Shown here piece after piece: positions 1 to 9,291 of a stretch of DNA of 64,000 nucleotides. Where the stretch lies: NCBI GenBank assembly GCA_002336105.1, contig DDEQ01000046.1, positions 164,900 to 228,899 on the forward strand, written 5' to 3'. This DNA is from Chthonomonas sp. UBA1950. GTDB taxonomy: Bacteria; Armatimonadota; Fimbriimonadia; Fimbriimonadales; Fimbriimonadaceae. The position numbers and the translations under genes were made by a program. Position 1 is the stretch's first letter. Each line of letters opens with the position of its first letter. The notes under the pieces are model-generated. The model was given only the letters and a program-made list of their open reading frames with translations. It ran no database searches and was not told the origin of the DNA.

Positions 1-1556
1 ACAGACTGCAACTTTGGAATGTCCTGAGTTCGTCCGACAAAGGTGAACAGCTCGATCATCTCTCGAAGGCCAACCACCATCAGGAATGTGCTGAAAAGGC
101 TTTCGCCCTTGCCGCGAAGGTTGATACAGTCATTCCAGTCAGCACGCAAGCCAAGGAGGAATCCGTTTGGCCCCCGGCGGGACATCGAAAAGTCAATCGC
201 CTTGAGCATATGCTCGTAAACGGTCGCTGAACCCTCATCTGCGAAATCGACCACCTCGTCAAGAAAACCGTAATCGCCGGTTTCCTTTAGGTATGCCGGA
301 ATTGAAATATTGATCCACAAATGGTCGTCGGAGAAAATCTCCTTTTCATCACAATTGCTCAGATCCTGCTTCCACTCCAGAGGCTGCACGCTATGCATCG
401 CAGAACCCTGTTTGTGTTGAGCTTTCAGAAGATCAATGAGTTTTCCTCGCGTTCGTTCGGGGACCATGTGAACGGCACCGAGGGTGTCCTGATTACTGTC
501 TCGGAACCCCATGCCGTCTCGTCCACCTGCTTCGTTAAAGCTTGCACTTCGAGACCAGTTGAAGGTCGTCATGCACTGGTACTGGTTCCAAACGTTGACC
601 ATCGAGTTGACGAGCTCAGATGGCGTTTCCGCAGTGTAGTGCGACAAATGCTTGTCCCAATAGGCTTTGACCTTTGCGAATTCGGCATCGACGTTGGCAG
701 CGTCGCTGTATTTCTTCTTGACTTCCTGGCCAACCGTCTTCGCGTTTCCAATGCCCACGACATAGCAAGCTCGAATGGATTCGCCCGGCTTGAGCGCGAC
801 CTTGTTTTGGACTGCTCCGCAAGGGTTACCGCCAACCGCGTAAGAGCCAAAACATTCGCCTCTTTCGACGGCTTTCGGCTGCCCTTCATGATGGTAGGTT
901 CCAATGAACTCATCTCGGTCGGTGTCGAATGAGTGAACCGGAAGTGTTGAAGCGAGGTAACCGCAAAGATGCGGTCGCGGCTCCCACAGCTTAATGGAGT
1001 AATTCACCACGTCGTCGGCATACGACATATCGCAGGTGTACAAGATGTACTGAAAGTTCAGCTGATCCTGCATGATGTCCCAGAGGCAGAACTCTGCATA
1101 AGCAAAGAGAGAAAGTTCCTTGCTCTCCGTGCTGGTGTTGGTGATCTTCACCTCCCAGATTTCGAGAGCCTCCTCCATCGGGACGAAAACTCGCATCTCA
1201 GATTTGATGTTCGAGTACTCGCTTGTGAACGTGGAATAACCCATCCCGTGACGACATTCGGTCTTGTACTGATCGAGAGGTTTGCCTACTGGTTGCCAGC
1301 TCGCTGACCAGAAATCGCCACTTTTATCATCTCGAATATAGACATAACGCCCCGGTCGGTCAGTTGGAATGCTGTTAAACCGCATCCGAAGGAATCGCTT
1401 GCTCTTGGCACTATCTTGAAAAGCATAACCACCAGCGTTATTGGAGATAAGCCCACAGAAGCCGCTCGTCCCTAAATAGTTCACCCAAGACATTGGCGTA
1501 TCGGGGTTCGTCACCACGTACTCTCTCCGAGCATCGTCAAAGTAGCCGTATTTCAT
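1..1556 (-). CDS. GH94 cellobiose phosphorylase-type enzyme, C-terminus cut by window edge
   Basis: The frame stays open from an ATG at 1556 to the window edge, giving about 518 residues; the C-terminus is outside. The N-terminus has the GH94 pattern MKYGYFDD...EYVVTNPDTP.SWVNYLG, followed by GRYVYIRD and the ECRHGMGYS block. The catalytic-acid region GGRDGMGFRDSNQD is near residue 345-355 and RADWND is near 470. GH94 enzymes phosphorolyse beta-linked disaccharides such as cellobiose to sugar-1-phosphate plus sugar in the cytoplasm. Cellobiose is the likeliest substrate, but chitobiose, laminaribiose or cellodextrin cannot be excluded without the C-terminus. It is divergent from the DUF2142 gene, and no Shine-Dalgarno sequence is visible before the ATG. 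It opens a region rich in glycoside hydrolases. Confidence 0.9.
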   Translation of the reverse strand, partial: MKYGYFDDARREYVVTNPDTPMSWVNYLGTSGFCGLISNNAGGYAFQDSAKSKRFLRMRFNSIPTDRPGRYVYIRDDKSGDFWSASWQPVGKPLDQYKTECRHGMGYSTFTSEYSNIKSEMRVFVPMEEALEIWEVKITNTSTESKELSLFAYAEFCLWDIMQDQLNFQYILYTCDMSYADDVVNYSIKLWEPRPHLCGYLASTLPVHSFDTDRDEFIGTYHHEGQPKAVERGECFGSYAVGGNPCGAVQNKVALKPGESIRACYVVGIGNAKTVGQEVKKKYSDAANVDAEFAKVKAYWDKHLSHYTAETPSELVNSMVNVWNQYQCMTTFNWSRSASFNEAGGRDGMGFRDSNQDTLGAVHMVPERTRGKLIDLLKAQHKQGSAMHSVQPLEWKQDLSNCDEKEIFSDDHLWINISIPAYLKETGDYGFLDEVVDFADEGSATVYEHMLKAIDFSMSRRGPNGFLLGLRADWNDCINLRGKGESLFSTFLMVVGLREMIELFTFVGRTQDIPKLQS

Positions 1557-1663
1557 GTTCGCAACGTCGTTTTACTCGTCACAGTGTGTTAGTTGCGATA
1601 CAAAACTAGGTCTTGCGGCGAAAACCGCGAGACGAGCATAGCTCACATGTGTAGAATGCCAGC

Positions 1664-3016
1664 GTGAAAGGCTTGCGCTCAATTAGTCCGTGGACTTTGG
1701 CTTACTTCCTGTATTGCGTCGCCTTTGGAGTACTGTTTTGGGCTAAGCTCCCACCCAATATGGGGCCAGATGAACCCAACCATTACCGACGTGCGGCATT
1801 GCTGAGCCATGGGATGTGGATGGGACAGAAATTCGAGAAAGATGGCAAGCAAGCCTCGGGCGGCCCATCGGAAACCTCAGTGACCGAACTCGAAGGGCTT
1901 ACCGCCACAATGGTCTTTCACCCCGAACGCAAGTTCACCCAAGAATTAAGCCAGCAGAGTCGGACCTTCCCCGCCAACACACTTTCGACTCAGCAAGCTT
2001 TCAACAACACAGCTTTTTACTCTCCAGTGTTCTATTTGCCGCAGTCGCTCGCAATCTATTACGCCAAGTCGCAGGGGCTATCCCTCGTTTCTGCAATCCA
2101 ACTCGCTCGAGCCGCGTCGTTGGCTGCCTGCTTTATCGTCGGTGTTGTCGCTTTGAGCACTGCAAAACGAATTCAGCCCTGGCTGTTTGCCGTCCTCACC
2201 CTGCCCATGCCCATGTTCTTGAGTTCCACCGTGTCTCAAGATGGTCTGCTTCTTACGACCACCGCGTTGCTGGCCGCCCTGATTGATGTAAGACTCCAAA
2301 AAGACGACGGAAAGATTCCTTTGGGAATCGCAATCTGCACTTTCCTGATTGCCACCGCGAAACCTCCTTACTTGTTACTTGCGCTCATTCCGCTCGTCTT
2401 CTTCTGGAAAAGCAAGGCGGGAAGAGCGACAAACCTGATCACACTTCTCGCGAGTTTGGCTTGGCTAGTCTACGATGCTGTCGCTGTTCACACACCACTA
2501 GACATGGAAGGCGTCGATGTCGGTTCGCAAGCTAGCTACATGCTTCACCACCTGAGTTCGATGCCAGGCATTCTCTTTTCGACGATCAAGCCACAAGGCA
2601 AATCTTGGTTACTTGAGATGATTGGGAACCTCGGATGGCTCGACACTCCGCTGCAAAAGTGGTTCTATCTGACCGCATGGATCATGATTCTGGCCGCATT
2701 AGGAGTCACCTATATGACGGGGATTTCTTGGAACTGGAAGCGAACCCTAACGTTGTTAGGGACGCTCGTTGCCGTATCTGGGATTATCATTTTGGGCCAA
2801 TACCTTACCTATACGAAGGTTGGAGCACCGATCATCGAAGGCGTCCAGGGGCGATATTTCCTGCCATTGCTGATCCTGCTCCCCCTTGCTTTCATACCGA
2901 ATCAGAAAGCTGGCAAGCCTTTGCCAGGACAATGGCTTGCCAGTTGGGTGCTGATCCTTTTCCCGATTGTCAGCGTGGTTGCATCGTTCCTAACTCTTCA
3001 GCAACGGTATTTTTGA
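1664..3016 (+). CDS. DUF2142 polytopic membrane protein
   Basis: 450 residues with about ten hydrophobic segments. The N-terminal extracytoplasmic motif PDEPNHYRRA at residues 35-44, just after the first membrane segment, is the signature of DUF2142 proteins, which resemble GT-C glycosyltransferases and sit in cell-surface polysaccharide loci. The exact reaction is unknown. The start is a GTG; TAGAAT ends 6 nt before it and there is no Shine-Dalgarno sequence, so the message is probably leaderless. The gene stands alone, divergent from the GH94 gene and convergent with the GH95 pseudogene. Confidence 0.85.
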   Translation: MKGLRSISPWTLAYFLYCVAFGVLFWAKLPPNMGPDEPNHYRRAALLSHGMWMGQKFEKDGKQASGGPSETSVTELEGLTATMVFHPERKFTQELSQQSRTFPANTLSTQQAFNNTAFYSPVFYLPQSLAIYYAKSQGLSLVSAIQLARAASLAACFIVGVVALSTAKRIQPWLFAVLTLPMPMFLSSTVSQDGLLLTTTALLAALIDVRLQKDDGKIPLGIAICTFLIATAKPPYLLLALIPLVFFWKSKAGRATNLITLLASLAWLVYDAVAVHTPLDMEGVDVGSQASYMLHHLSSMPGILFSTIKPQGKSWLLEMIGNLGWLDTPLQKWFYLTAWIMILAALGVTYMTGISWNWKRTLTLLGTLVAVSGIIILGQYLTYTKVGAPIIEGVQGRYFLPLLILLPLAFIPNQKAGKPLPGQWLASWVLILFPIVSVVASFLTLQQRYF

Positions 3017-3111
3017 TTGGGAAAGCATGCCGAGATGTATGACTGGATCGATTGGGAATAGCACACAAACTAAGCATCAGAGTTGTTAAGGCGATGGTGT
3101 CAGCACACTCC

Positions 3112-3153
3112 AAAAAAGCAGCCCGGTAGCGCCAAAATCAGCAACTACCGAGC
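3112..3153 (-). terminator. Rho-independent terminator of the GH95 gene
   Basis: On the minus strand GCTCGGTAG pairs with CTACCGGGC (one G-U pair) and is followed by TGCTTTTTT. It lies 17 nt past the GH95 stop codon. Confidence 0.8.
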
Positions 3154-3169
3154 CGATTGAGTTTATTGA

Positions 3170-5431
3170 CTAAGGAAGCACGACCGTCGGCTTTGCGCCA
3201 ACGCCGCCGTACACACGGTATTCCTTCAGTTTGCCATCCACCCACGACAAATCAACAGTCCAGCCGCCCCTGGCTTTCAATCCTTTGACTGACCCGGTGG
3301 ACCACACTTTTGGAAGCGCAGGTAACAAGTGAATCTTTCCGTCTTGAGATTGCACGAGCATTTCGGCAATGCCAGCCGTTGCACCGAAGTTCCCGTCGAT
3401 CTGGAAAGGAGGGTGAGCATCGAATAGATTCGGGTAAGTTCCCCCGCCGTTCGACATGTTATAGCCCGGATTCATCACTGGTTTAAGCAGCCGCTGCATG
3501 ATTTTCCAAGCATGGTCGCCGTCGTGCAATCTTGCCCAAAAACAAACTTTCCAAGCTAAGGACCAGCCCGTCCCATCGTCGCCGCGCCTTTCCAGCGTTT
3601 TCTTTGCGCCATCAGCGAATTTGGTATCAATCGCTGGCGAAATCTGATTGGCCGGATACAACCCGTAGAGCTGAGATACATGACGATGGTGAATCTCCGT
3701 CTCATCGTAGTCATAAAGCCATTCCTGGATCTGCCCAAGTTTGCCTATCTGCATTGGGGCGAGTTTAGCGAGTTTGCTTCGAACCTCAGTTTCAAAGCTG
3801 CCCTCTTCGCCTAACTCGTGGGCTGCGGCGAGGCAGTTTTCAAACAACTCACGACATATCTGCTGATCCATCGTTGGCCCCATCGTTGTACTCAAGTGAT
3901 CGCCTTTAGCATCGACATAGCTGTTCTCCGGCGAGTTGCTTGGTGACGTTACCAACCATCCATGAGTCGGCTCTTCGACCAGCGCATCCAAAAAGAACTG
4001 GGCTGCGCCTTTCATGGTTGGATACACCGTGGCCAGGTACTTCTTATCTTTGGTGAAAGCATAATGATCCCAAAGGTGTTCGCACAGCCACGCCCCCGCG
4101 CTCATCGTGGAACCCCACTGCGCACCCTCACCAGGCGAAGTGAATAGCCACGGATTTGTAATCGTGTGAGCCACCCAACCGCGAGCCCCATAGTAGGCTT
4201 TCGCGGTTTTCTCACCGTTAGGAACAAGCTTGGGGATGAAGTCAAGCAACGGCTTGTGGCACTCACTCAGATTGGTGACTTCAGCCAGCCAGTAGTTCAT
4301 CTGAACGTTGATATTTAGGTGGAAATCACCATTCCAAGGGACGTGATATTCCTCTGCCCAGATTCCTTGTAAGTTCGCAGGAAGTGGGCTATCCTGCCGC
4401 GAAGACCCAATTAACAAGTAGCGGCCAAAATTGAAATACAAAGTTGCGAGAGAGGGATCAATGTCACCTTTGGCTACAGCGACAAGCCTCAGAGGCGTCG
4501 GCAAGGTGCTTGATTTACCGCCAGGCAAGTCCAACTTCACGCGGTCAAAGAGCGACCGATGATCGGCTCGATGTTCCCTCAATAAAGTCGCAAAGCTCTT
4601 TCGCTCTGCTTTATCCAGATCGCTAACGACTCTGTTCGAGTAATCCGAGTGAAACATCGACGTATCCGCTCCAATCAGAAGGGTTGCCTCTCTGGCGTTC
4701 TTCACCTCGAGCGAATCGGCATGTCGGATGACAGTGCCACCTGAGCACTGAACCCGTACCCTGCCCTCGTACCTAACGCCAGATTCACCTTCTTTACCAC
4801 TATCGAGTTCACCTGACAGAATCAGGTCCTTCCCTTCGACACGCGAACTGCCCCGGGTCTTCCGCGATAGCTTTACGGTGAATGAAACGGCACCACTCTT
4901 GCTCGCCTTGACTCGATAGACCATAACCTGAGCCGGGTAAGAAGAAAAGGCTTCTCGAACATAGGTGACTTCGCCAGCCGTATAGCTCGTCGTTACCAGA
5001 GCGTCGCGAAGATTAAGGACACGCCGGTAATTTGTCGTCGCCTGTTTCGGGAAGTCGATATCGAGCTCTCCGAGAACTTAATAAGTGCCATATCGTGGTC
5101 CGCCGCTCCCCTGTCCAGCACAGACAAAATGGCTTTGCAGAAGCTCCTGCGCTTCTTTGTTCTCGCCTTTTTGCAGGTGTTCTCGAATTCTGGGCAGTAC
5201 CGCAAGCGCATCCGTTCGGTCCGCATCTTGGGGTCCCCCTGACCACATCGTCGATTCATTGAGAGGAATATGATCGCTTTCAATGCCACCAAAGATCATG
5301 GCTCCGAGCCGACCATTTCCAATCGGCGATGATTCCATGAAGTTTCTCGCGGGCTCATTAAACCAAATATCCAAAGCCGGATTCGGCTCCCAGGCGATAG
5401 CCGAAGCTAATACGGCAAGAAAAAGACTCAT
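3170..5431 (-). pseudogene. GH95 alpha-L-fucosidase-type gene interrupted by one in-frame TAA
   Basis: Read in a single frame this is a full-length GH95 protein of about 753 residues, but codon 118 (5080-5078) is TAA. The protein before the stop has a signal peptide (cut near AIA) and the GH95 start PIGNGRLGAMIFGG and LNESTMWSGGP. The frame continues without any shift after the stop: the family motif YQxLGEL becomes Y-stop-VLGEL, so CAA (Gln) has become TAA by one C-to-T change. The rest is intact: HLNINVQMNYW near 372-382 (the two catalytic-site Asn), HRHVSQLYGLYP, and HPPFQIDGNFG near 674-684 with the catalytic Asp. GH95 enzymes remove alpha-L-fucose or galactose from glycans outside the cytoplasm. 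Either a recent nonsense mutation, an assembly error, or readthrough. Without readthrough only a 117-residue stub is made. Confidence 0.88.
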
Positions 5432-5514
5432 TTGATTCGTTTATGACTGATATACAGAGGTGCGGTCAAATAATGCGGTGAATATGCTGTACGATTAACT
5501 CGGGAGTACTTCTA

Positions 5515-6276
5515 TTGGTCATATCAACAGCTATCGCATTTTCGCTTTTGCTTCACACATCTCCGAAACCTGTATTTCAATTTGATTTACAGGGCGAACT
5601 CCATGCACCCAAGAAGGACTCTAAGTTCGTTTTACAGCCTGGCACATCTGTCGTTGCCGTTCCCAAGGGGTTTGGGCTCATGTTCACTGGGGATCGTCCA
5701 GGCGTGATGTTAGGAGACCCGAAATCGCTACAGTTCACCAAAAGCTTTTCCATAGCGGTCTGGATGAAACTGGATAACTATGTGACGCGAGGCCCTTCAG
5801 CAAAAATCTTCTTTCGGGGGGACGACCGAAACGGATATGACCCGTACACATTAGAAATTCGAACCGACCACAAAGTCTATTTCACCATCGAGAACAAACA
5901 TAACGAGAATGACAATGACTCCGTCGGTTATGCTGTCCCGCTTAACAAATGGGTTCATGTTCTAGCGACCTACGAATATAAGCGCGGCATTATGAAACTC
6001 TACGTGAATGGCGTTCAGATGGCGATCAAAGAGACAGGCGTTGATCCCTTCGGCGAGCTAATGCAACAGTACACGCCGGGGATTGGTATTGGAAACGTTC
6101 AGAACAACAAAGGCCCCCATAATGAGCCATTTTCCGGGAAGCTAGCCGACCTTCGAATATACGATCAGGTCATCACACCGTCAGATCTCCAACTTGACTT
6201 AGGAGGTTGGTACGAAGCTGGCGCCTCGGGAACTCAAGACATCCAGAACAATGGAGTCACTCCACCTCGTAGGTAA
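5515..6276 (+). CDS. Secreted LamG-type (concanavalin A-like) domain protein
   Basis: 253 residues. A hydrophobic N-terminus (about residues 1-18) looks like a signal peptide. Residues about 65-230 carry the Laminin_G_3 pattern: FTKSFSIAVWMKLDNY, KVYFTIENK, NKWVHVLATYE, MKLYVNGVQM and the closing GKLADLRIYDQVIT. Such domains are jelly-roll folds that often bind carbohydrate or act as adhesive modules; there is no catalytic domain here. The start is TTG, chosen because GGGAG lies 8 nt before it. It is divergent from the GH95 gene and 42 bp before a pseudopilin gene, which suggests a secreted carbohydrate-binding role. Confidence 0.75.
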   Translation: MVISTAIAFSLLLHTSPKPVFQFDLQGELHAPKKDSKFVLQPGTSVVAVPKGFGLMFTGDRPGVMLGDPKSLQFTKSFSIAVWMKLDNYVTRGPSAKIFFRGDDRNGYDPYTLEIRTDHKVYFTIENKHNENDNDSVGYAVPLNKWVHVLATYEYKRGIMKLYVNGVQMAIKETGVDPFGELMQQYTPGIGIGNVQNNKGPHNEPFSGKLADLRIYDQVITPSDLQLDLGGWYEAGASGTQDIQNNGVTPPRR

Positions 6277-6318
6277 TTTGGGAACGAAGTTCATCTTTTT
6301 AAATGTAGGATGAGAAAC

Positions 6319-6990
6319 ATGCGGCAAACACACGCTTTTACTTTAATCGAGCTACTTGTGGTGATCGCAATCATTGCGATTCTGGCTGGAATTCTGTTTC
6401 CAGTTTTCGCCCAAGCAAAAGCAGCCGCAAAGAAGACGCAATGTATTAGTAACCTCAAACAGATCGGTAACTCGATCACCCTGTATATGGGGGACTATGA
6501 CGATGTTTTTCCAGCCGCACTAGATGCTTCGGATAAGTATGCCGACGATATTTGGTCTCAGTTCCCCGAATTTCACGACCGAATTCAGCAGATGCCCATG
6601 CTACACGAAGCGCTGCAACCCTACCTAAAGTCAAAGCTTGTGTTCAAATGCCCCTCGGATACGGGAACCGAAGTTTTAGATAACCACTGGCCCATGAAAT
6701 TTGAAACGAATCCTACGATGTACGACAAGTACGGGTCAAGCTACTTCTTCAGAACCGAGATCGCCTTCAAATACTTCACGCAGACTCAGTTCCAACTGCC
6801 TGCGAATATTAACGTTCTCTTCGACGGAGCCGGACATTGGCACGGCGGAACGAGAGCGCTAGGGCCCAACGATAGTTTGCAACTGCTGATCTTTTTGAGC
6901 AAATTCCGATACAACACTCTTTTTGGTGATATGCACGCAAAGTCCCTCAATTACGATCAGCTAGAGCAGGCTTGGAGCACTCCTCTTTAG
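6319..6990 (+). CDS. Type II/IV pseudopilin with prepilin peptidase site
   Basis: 223 residues from the ATG at 6319, preferred over the ATG at 6310 because AGGA lies 8 nt upstream of it. A short basic leader is followed by FTLIELLVVIAIIAILAG and ILFPVFAQAKAAAKKT, the cleaved and N-methylated prepilin segment with Glu5. After it comes NLKQIGNSITLYMGDYDDVFP, typical of the large pseudopilin families in Armatimonadota and Planctomycetota. Near the C-terminus FGDMHAKSL replaces the usual DGHxK motif. The gene ends directly before the amidohydrolase ATG with no gap, so the two are likely co-transcribed. Confidence 0.88.
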   Translation: MRQTHAFTLIELLVVIAIIAILAGILFPVFAQAKAAAKKTQCISNLKQIGNSITLYMGDYDDVFPAALDASDKYADDIWSQFPEFHDRIQQMPMLHEALQPYLKSKLVFKCPSDTGTEVLDNHWPMKFETNPTMYDKYGSSYFFRTEIAFKYFTQTQFQLPANINVLFDGAGHWHGGTRALGPNDSLQLLIFLSKFRYNTLFGDMHAKSLNYDQLEQAWSTPL

Positions 6991-8136
6991 ATGCTCCTTC
7001 GACCCTACGGCGTTGTCCTCACATCTGGTTTAGAACTCGGCCTTGAAGTCGAAATTGAAGATGGAGTTATTACTGCTGTAAGACCCCATACCGGGATGCC
7101 CGATCCGTTTGTGCTGTCCCCGGCGTTCGTAAACTCCCACAGCCACCTTGAATATCGAGGGATGCAAGAACAGATTCCAGACCCCGACTACTGGTCGTGG
7201 ATCAACGAGCTGACTCGGCGAAAATTAGCAATGAGTCTCGATCAAGTTCGGGAGGATTGCTACGTGGCAGCGAAGGAAAACCAAGCGACCGGAGTTGCCT
7301 ATATTGGAGAGCATTCTGATCGCCCCTTTGCTGGCGAAGCGCTTCAGTCTGTCGGCATTCAAGGCGTTATCTTCCAAGAGACGATTACCTTCTTTATGGA
7401 AGCAGAACGGCTGGCAAAAATCGAGTTAGTCGAGTCGAATAAGCGGCAAAACTCCATCTATTTTTCGCCGGTCTATCTTTCTCCGCACGCATTGCAGACC
7501 GTTGATTTCGAGACTTTGGCTAAATTTGGAAGATCGTCTGACCCTATCAGTATTCACGTTGCCGAGACGCCACTCGAATCTCAGCTCACACTGCATGGGA
7601 AAGGAGCAATGGCAGACTATCGTCGCGAAAACGGTTATACGGTCCCCATCACCGGGAAGAACGTCGTCGATAGTTTGAAAGATCTCGGCCTCCTACGGCC
7701 CAAGGCTCAGCTTGTTCATTGCTGTGATGTCAGCCAGACAGACATCGAGAAGATGGCGGAAGGTAGGGTGACTATTTCGCATTGCCCACGGTCAAACATT
7801 CGGCTTCAATGTCCGATAGCGCCGATTCGAGAAATGTTCGACGCTGGACTCACCGTTGGATTAGGAATGGACTCAGCGGCAAGCGGCGGCCCGATCGACA
7901 TGTTTGCCGAGATGCGTGCTGCGCTTACCCAATCTTGGGAACGCGGACGGCCAATAACGGCAGACGAGGTCTGGAGCATGGCCACTTCTGGTGGCTACAG
8001 TTCACTGTGGGGTGAGGAGAATTGGTCGATTGAAGTTGGCTCAAAAACGCCGCTGATCAAGATCGACTGTGACTCATGGCCGACGTTCGAAGAGCTGATC
8101 GAAACCGGCTCTCCAAAACATGTCTCGTTTGTTTGA
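6991..8136 (+). CDS. Amidohydrolase-superfamily deaminase (SsnA/MtaD/aminodeoxyfutalosine deaminase-like)
   Basis: 381 residues. The metal ligands of the ATZ/TRZ-type amidohydrolases are visible: NSHSHLE (His50, His52), ISIHVAETPLE with the third His and the adjacent Glu, VHCCDVS with the fourth His, SHCPRSN, and LGMDSAAS with the catalytic Asp. Members deaminate or dechlorinate nitrogen heterocycles such as methylthioadenosine, guanine, cytosine or aminodeoxyfutalosine. The substrate cannot be read from sequence alone; aminodeoxyfutalosine deaminase (futalosine menaquinone pathway) is one candidate. The ATG follows directly on the stop of the pseudopilin gene. It is convergent with the Nif3-type gene, only 3 bp away. 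Confidence 0.85.
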   Translation: MLLRPYGVVLTSGLELGLEVEIEDGVITAVRPHTGMPDPFVLSPAFVNSHSHLEYRGMQEQIPDPDYWSWINELTRRKLAMSLDQVREDCYVAAKENQATGVAYIGEHSDRPFAGEALQSVGIQGVIFQETITFFMEAERLAKIELVESNKRQNSIYFSPVYLSPHALQTVDFETLAKFGRSSDPISIHVAETPLESQLTLHGKGAMADYRRENGYTVPITGKNVVDSLKDLGLLRPKAQLVHCCDVSQTDIEKMAEGRVTISHCPRSNIRLQCPIAPIREMFDAGLTVGLGMDSAASGGPIDMFAEMRAALTQSWERGRPITADEVWSMATSGGYSSLWGEENWSIEVGSKTPLIKIDCDSWPTFEELIETGSPKHVSFV

Positions 8137-8139
8137 CGC

Positions 8140-9240
8140 CTAAAACGGTCGGCCATAAACGCCTGGACTAGGTTCAAACAAGAGCCATTCTACATCGGGC
8201 ACAAGCAACGCCATGCGGTCTCGGAGGGCCACTGCGCCGGGTTGTTCTGTCCAATAATGACCCGCCGCCATCAGGGTCATTCCCGATTCGGTAGCTTCCA
8301 CCGCGATATGCTGTTTCACTTCGCCAGTGATGAGCAGATCAGCTCCCGCTTTCTGAGCAGGAATCCATTCGGAGTCCGCAGCCCCTCCGACGAGAGCGAC
8401 TTTCTTTATTCGCCGAGTTGGCTTCCCCCAAGTAAGCGGTTTAGCTCCTAACTTTTCGGCAACCCATTCGCTAACTTGTTGTAGCTCCATTGGCTCAGGC
8501 AACGCTCCAATTCTCCCTGCACATTGTTCTGGTTGCGGAAGCAACGGCATCAGATCATAGGCGGGTTCTTCGTATGGGTGGGCTTTCACGAGCGCAACGA
8601 CTGCCCTCCGGACCTGCTCTTTGAGCAAGATCAGTTCTACTCTTTGCTCTGGAACGCGCTCTACTCGCCCTGCGGACCCAACAACCGGATTGGAGTTCTC
8701 GCTGCCGACGAATGTGCCCGTTCCTTCAGCCATGAACGCACATCGGGAATATTCACCAATTACTCCAGCTCCGACTTCACCGAGCGCATCAAGGATAGAA
8801 TCCACACTTTCGGCAGGAGCAAAAAAGACCAATTTGACCTTAGAGACATCATTTGCCATGCCGAAATCTTTTAGGTCAGTCAGTCCAAACACCTTAGCCA
8901 AGGCATCGTTGACACCACCTCGCGCGGCGTCCCAATTGGTGTGAGCGGCGATAAAAGCGATGTCCGATTTGATCAAAGACATGATCGTTCGGCCCTCGTG
9001 TGTTGTGCTGTCAACCGAACTAATCGGTGTAAATATCAGCGGATGATGCGCGAGCAAAAGCTGACAGTTCTGCTCTTTTGCATAGTTCACTGCACCCAGG
9101 CTACGATCTAGACTGACGAGTGCGCGCTCAACTTTGGCTGAGAGGTCTCCAACCTGAAGTCCAACTTTATCGAAAGATAATGCGAAGCGGCGGGGCGCTA
9201 TCGACTCAACGACGCCCAAGATATCGCGAACCACAGGCAT
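8140..9240 (-). CDS. Nif3-like dinuclear metal-centre protein (YqfO type)
   Basis: 366 residues, the length of the YqfO form, which has a CutA-like insert of about 100 residues between two Nif3 halves. Metal-binding features: LLAHHPLIF near 61-69, AHTNWD near 98-103, and the C-terminal GHYWTEQ with His and Glu. The insert contains HPYEEPAYD, also typical. The family is conserved but of unclear function; it is annotated as GTP cyclohydrolase 1 type 2 homologue, for which the evidence is weak. On the minus strand CATAAT ends 5 nt before the ATG, with no Shine-Dalgarno sequence, so the gene is probably leaderless. Confidence 0.9.
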   Translation of the reverse strand: MPVVRDILGVVESIAPRRFALSFDKVGLQVGDLSAKVERALVSLDRSLGAVNYAKEQNCQLLLAHHPLIFTPISSVDSTTHEGRTIMSLIKSDIAFIAAHTNWDAARGGVNDALAKVFGLTDLKDFGMANDVSKVKLVFFAPAESVDSILDALGEVGAGVIGEYSRCAFMAEGTGTFVGSENSNPVVGSAGRVERVPEQRVELILLKEQVRRAVVALVKAHPYEEPAYDLMPLLPQPEQCAGRIGALPEPMELQQVSEWVAEKLGAKPLTWGKPTRRIKKVALVGGAADSEWIPAQKAGADLLITGEVKQHIAVEATESGMTLMAAGHYWTEQPGAVALRDRMALLVPDVEWLLFEPSPGVYGRPF

Positions 9241-9254
9241 AGATGATTATGGAT

Positions 9255-9284
9255 GCCTCACTCGGTGGATTCACCGAGTGAGGC
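9255..9284. terminator. Perfect 13-bp hairpin between Nif3-type gene and GH31 gene
   Basis: GCCTCACTCGGTG and CACCGAGTGAGGC flank a GATT loop. It lies 7 nt past the GH31 stop on the minus strand. There is no U-tract on either side, so it may protect the 3' end or act with Rho rather than be a classic terminator. It also sits just upstream of the Nif3-type promoter. Confidence 0.6.
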
Positions 9285-9291
9285 AAAGGAA

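Noticed and set aside
321..932. 203-residue plus-strand open frame
   Set aside because: It is antisense to the GH94 gene, which has clear family motifs in the minus frame; the plus-frame protein has no recognisable features.
8524..8944. Two plus-strand open frames of 107-116 residues
   Set aside because: Antisense to the Nif3-type gene, which is full-length with all metal ligands.
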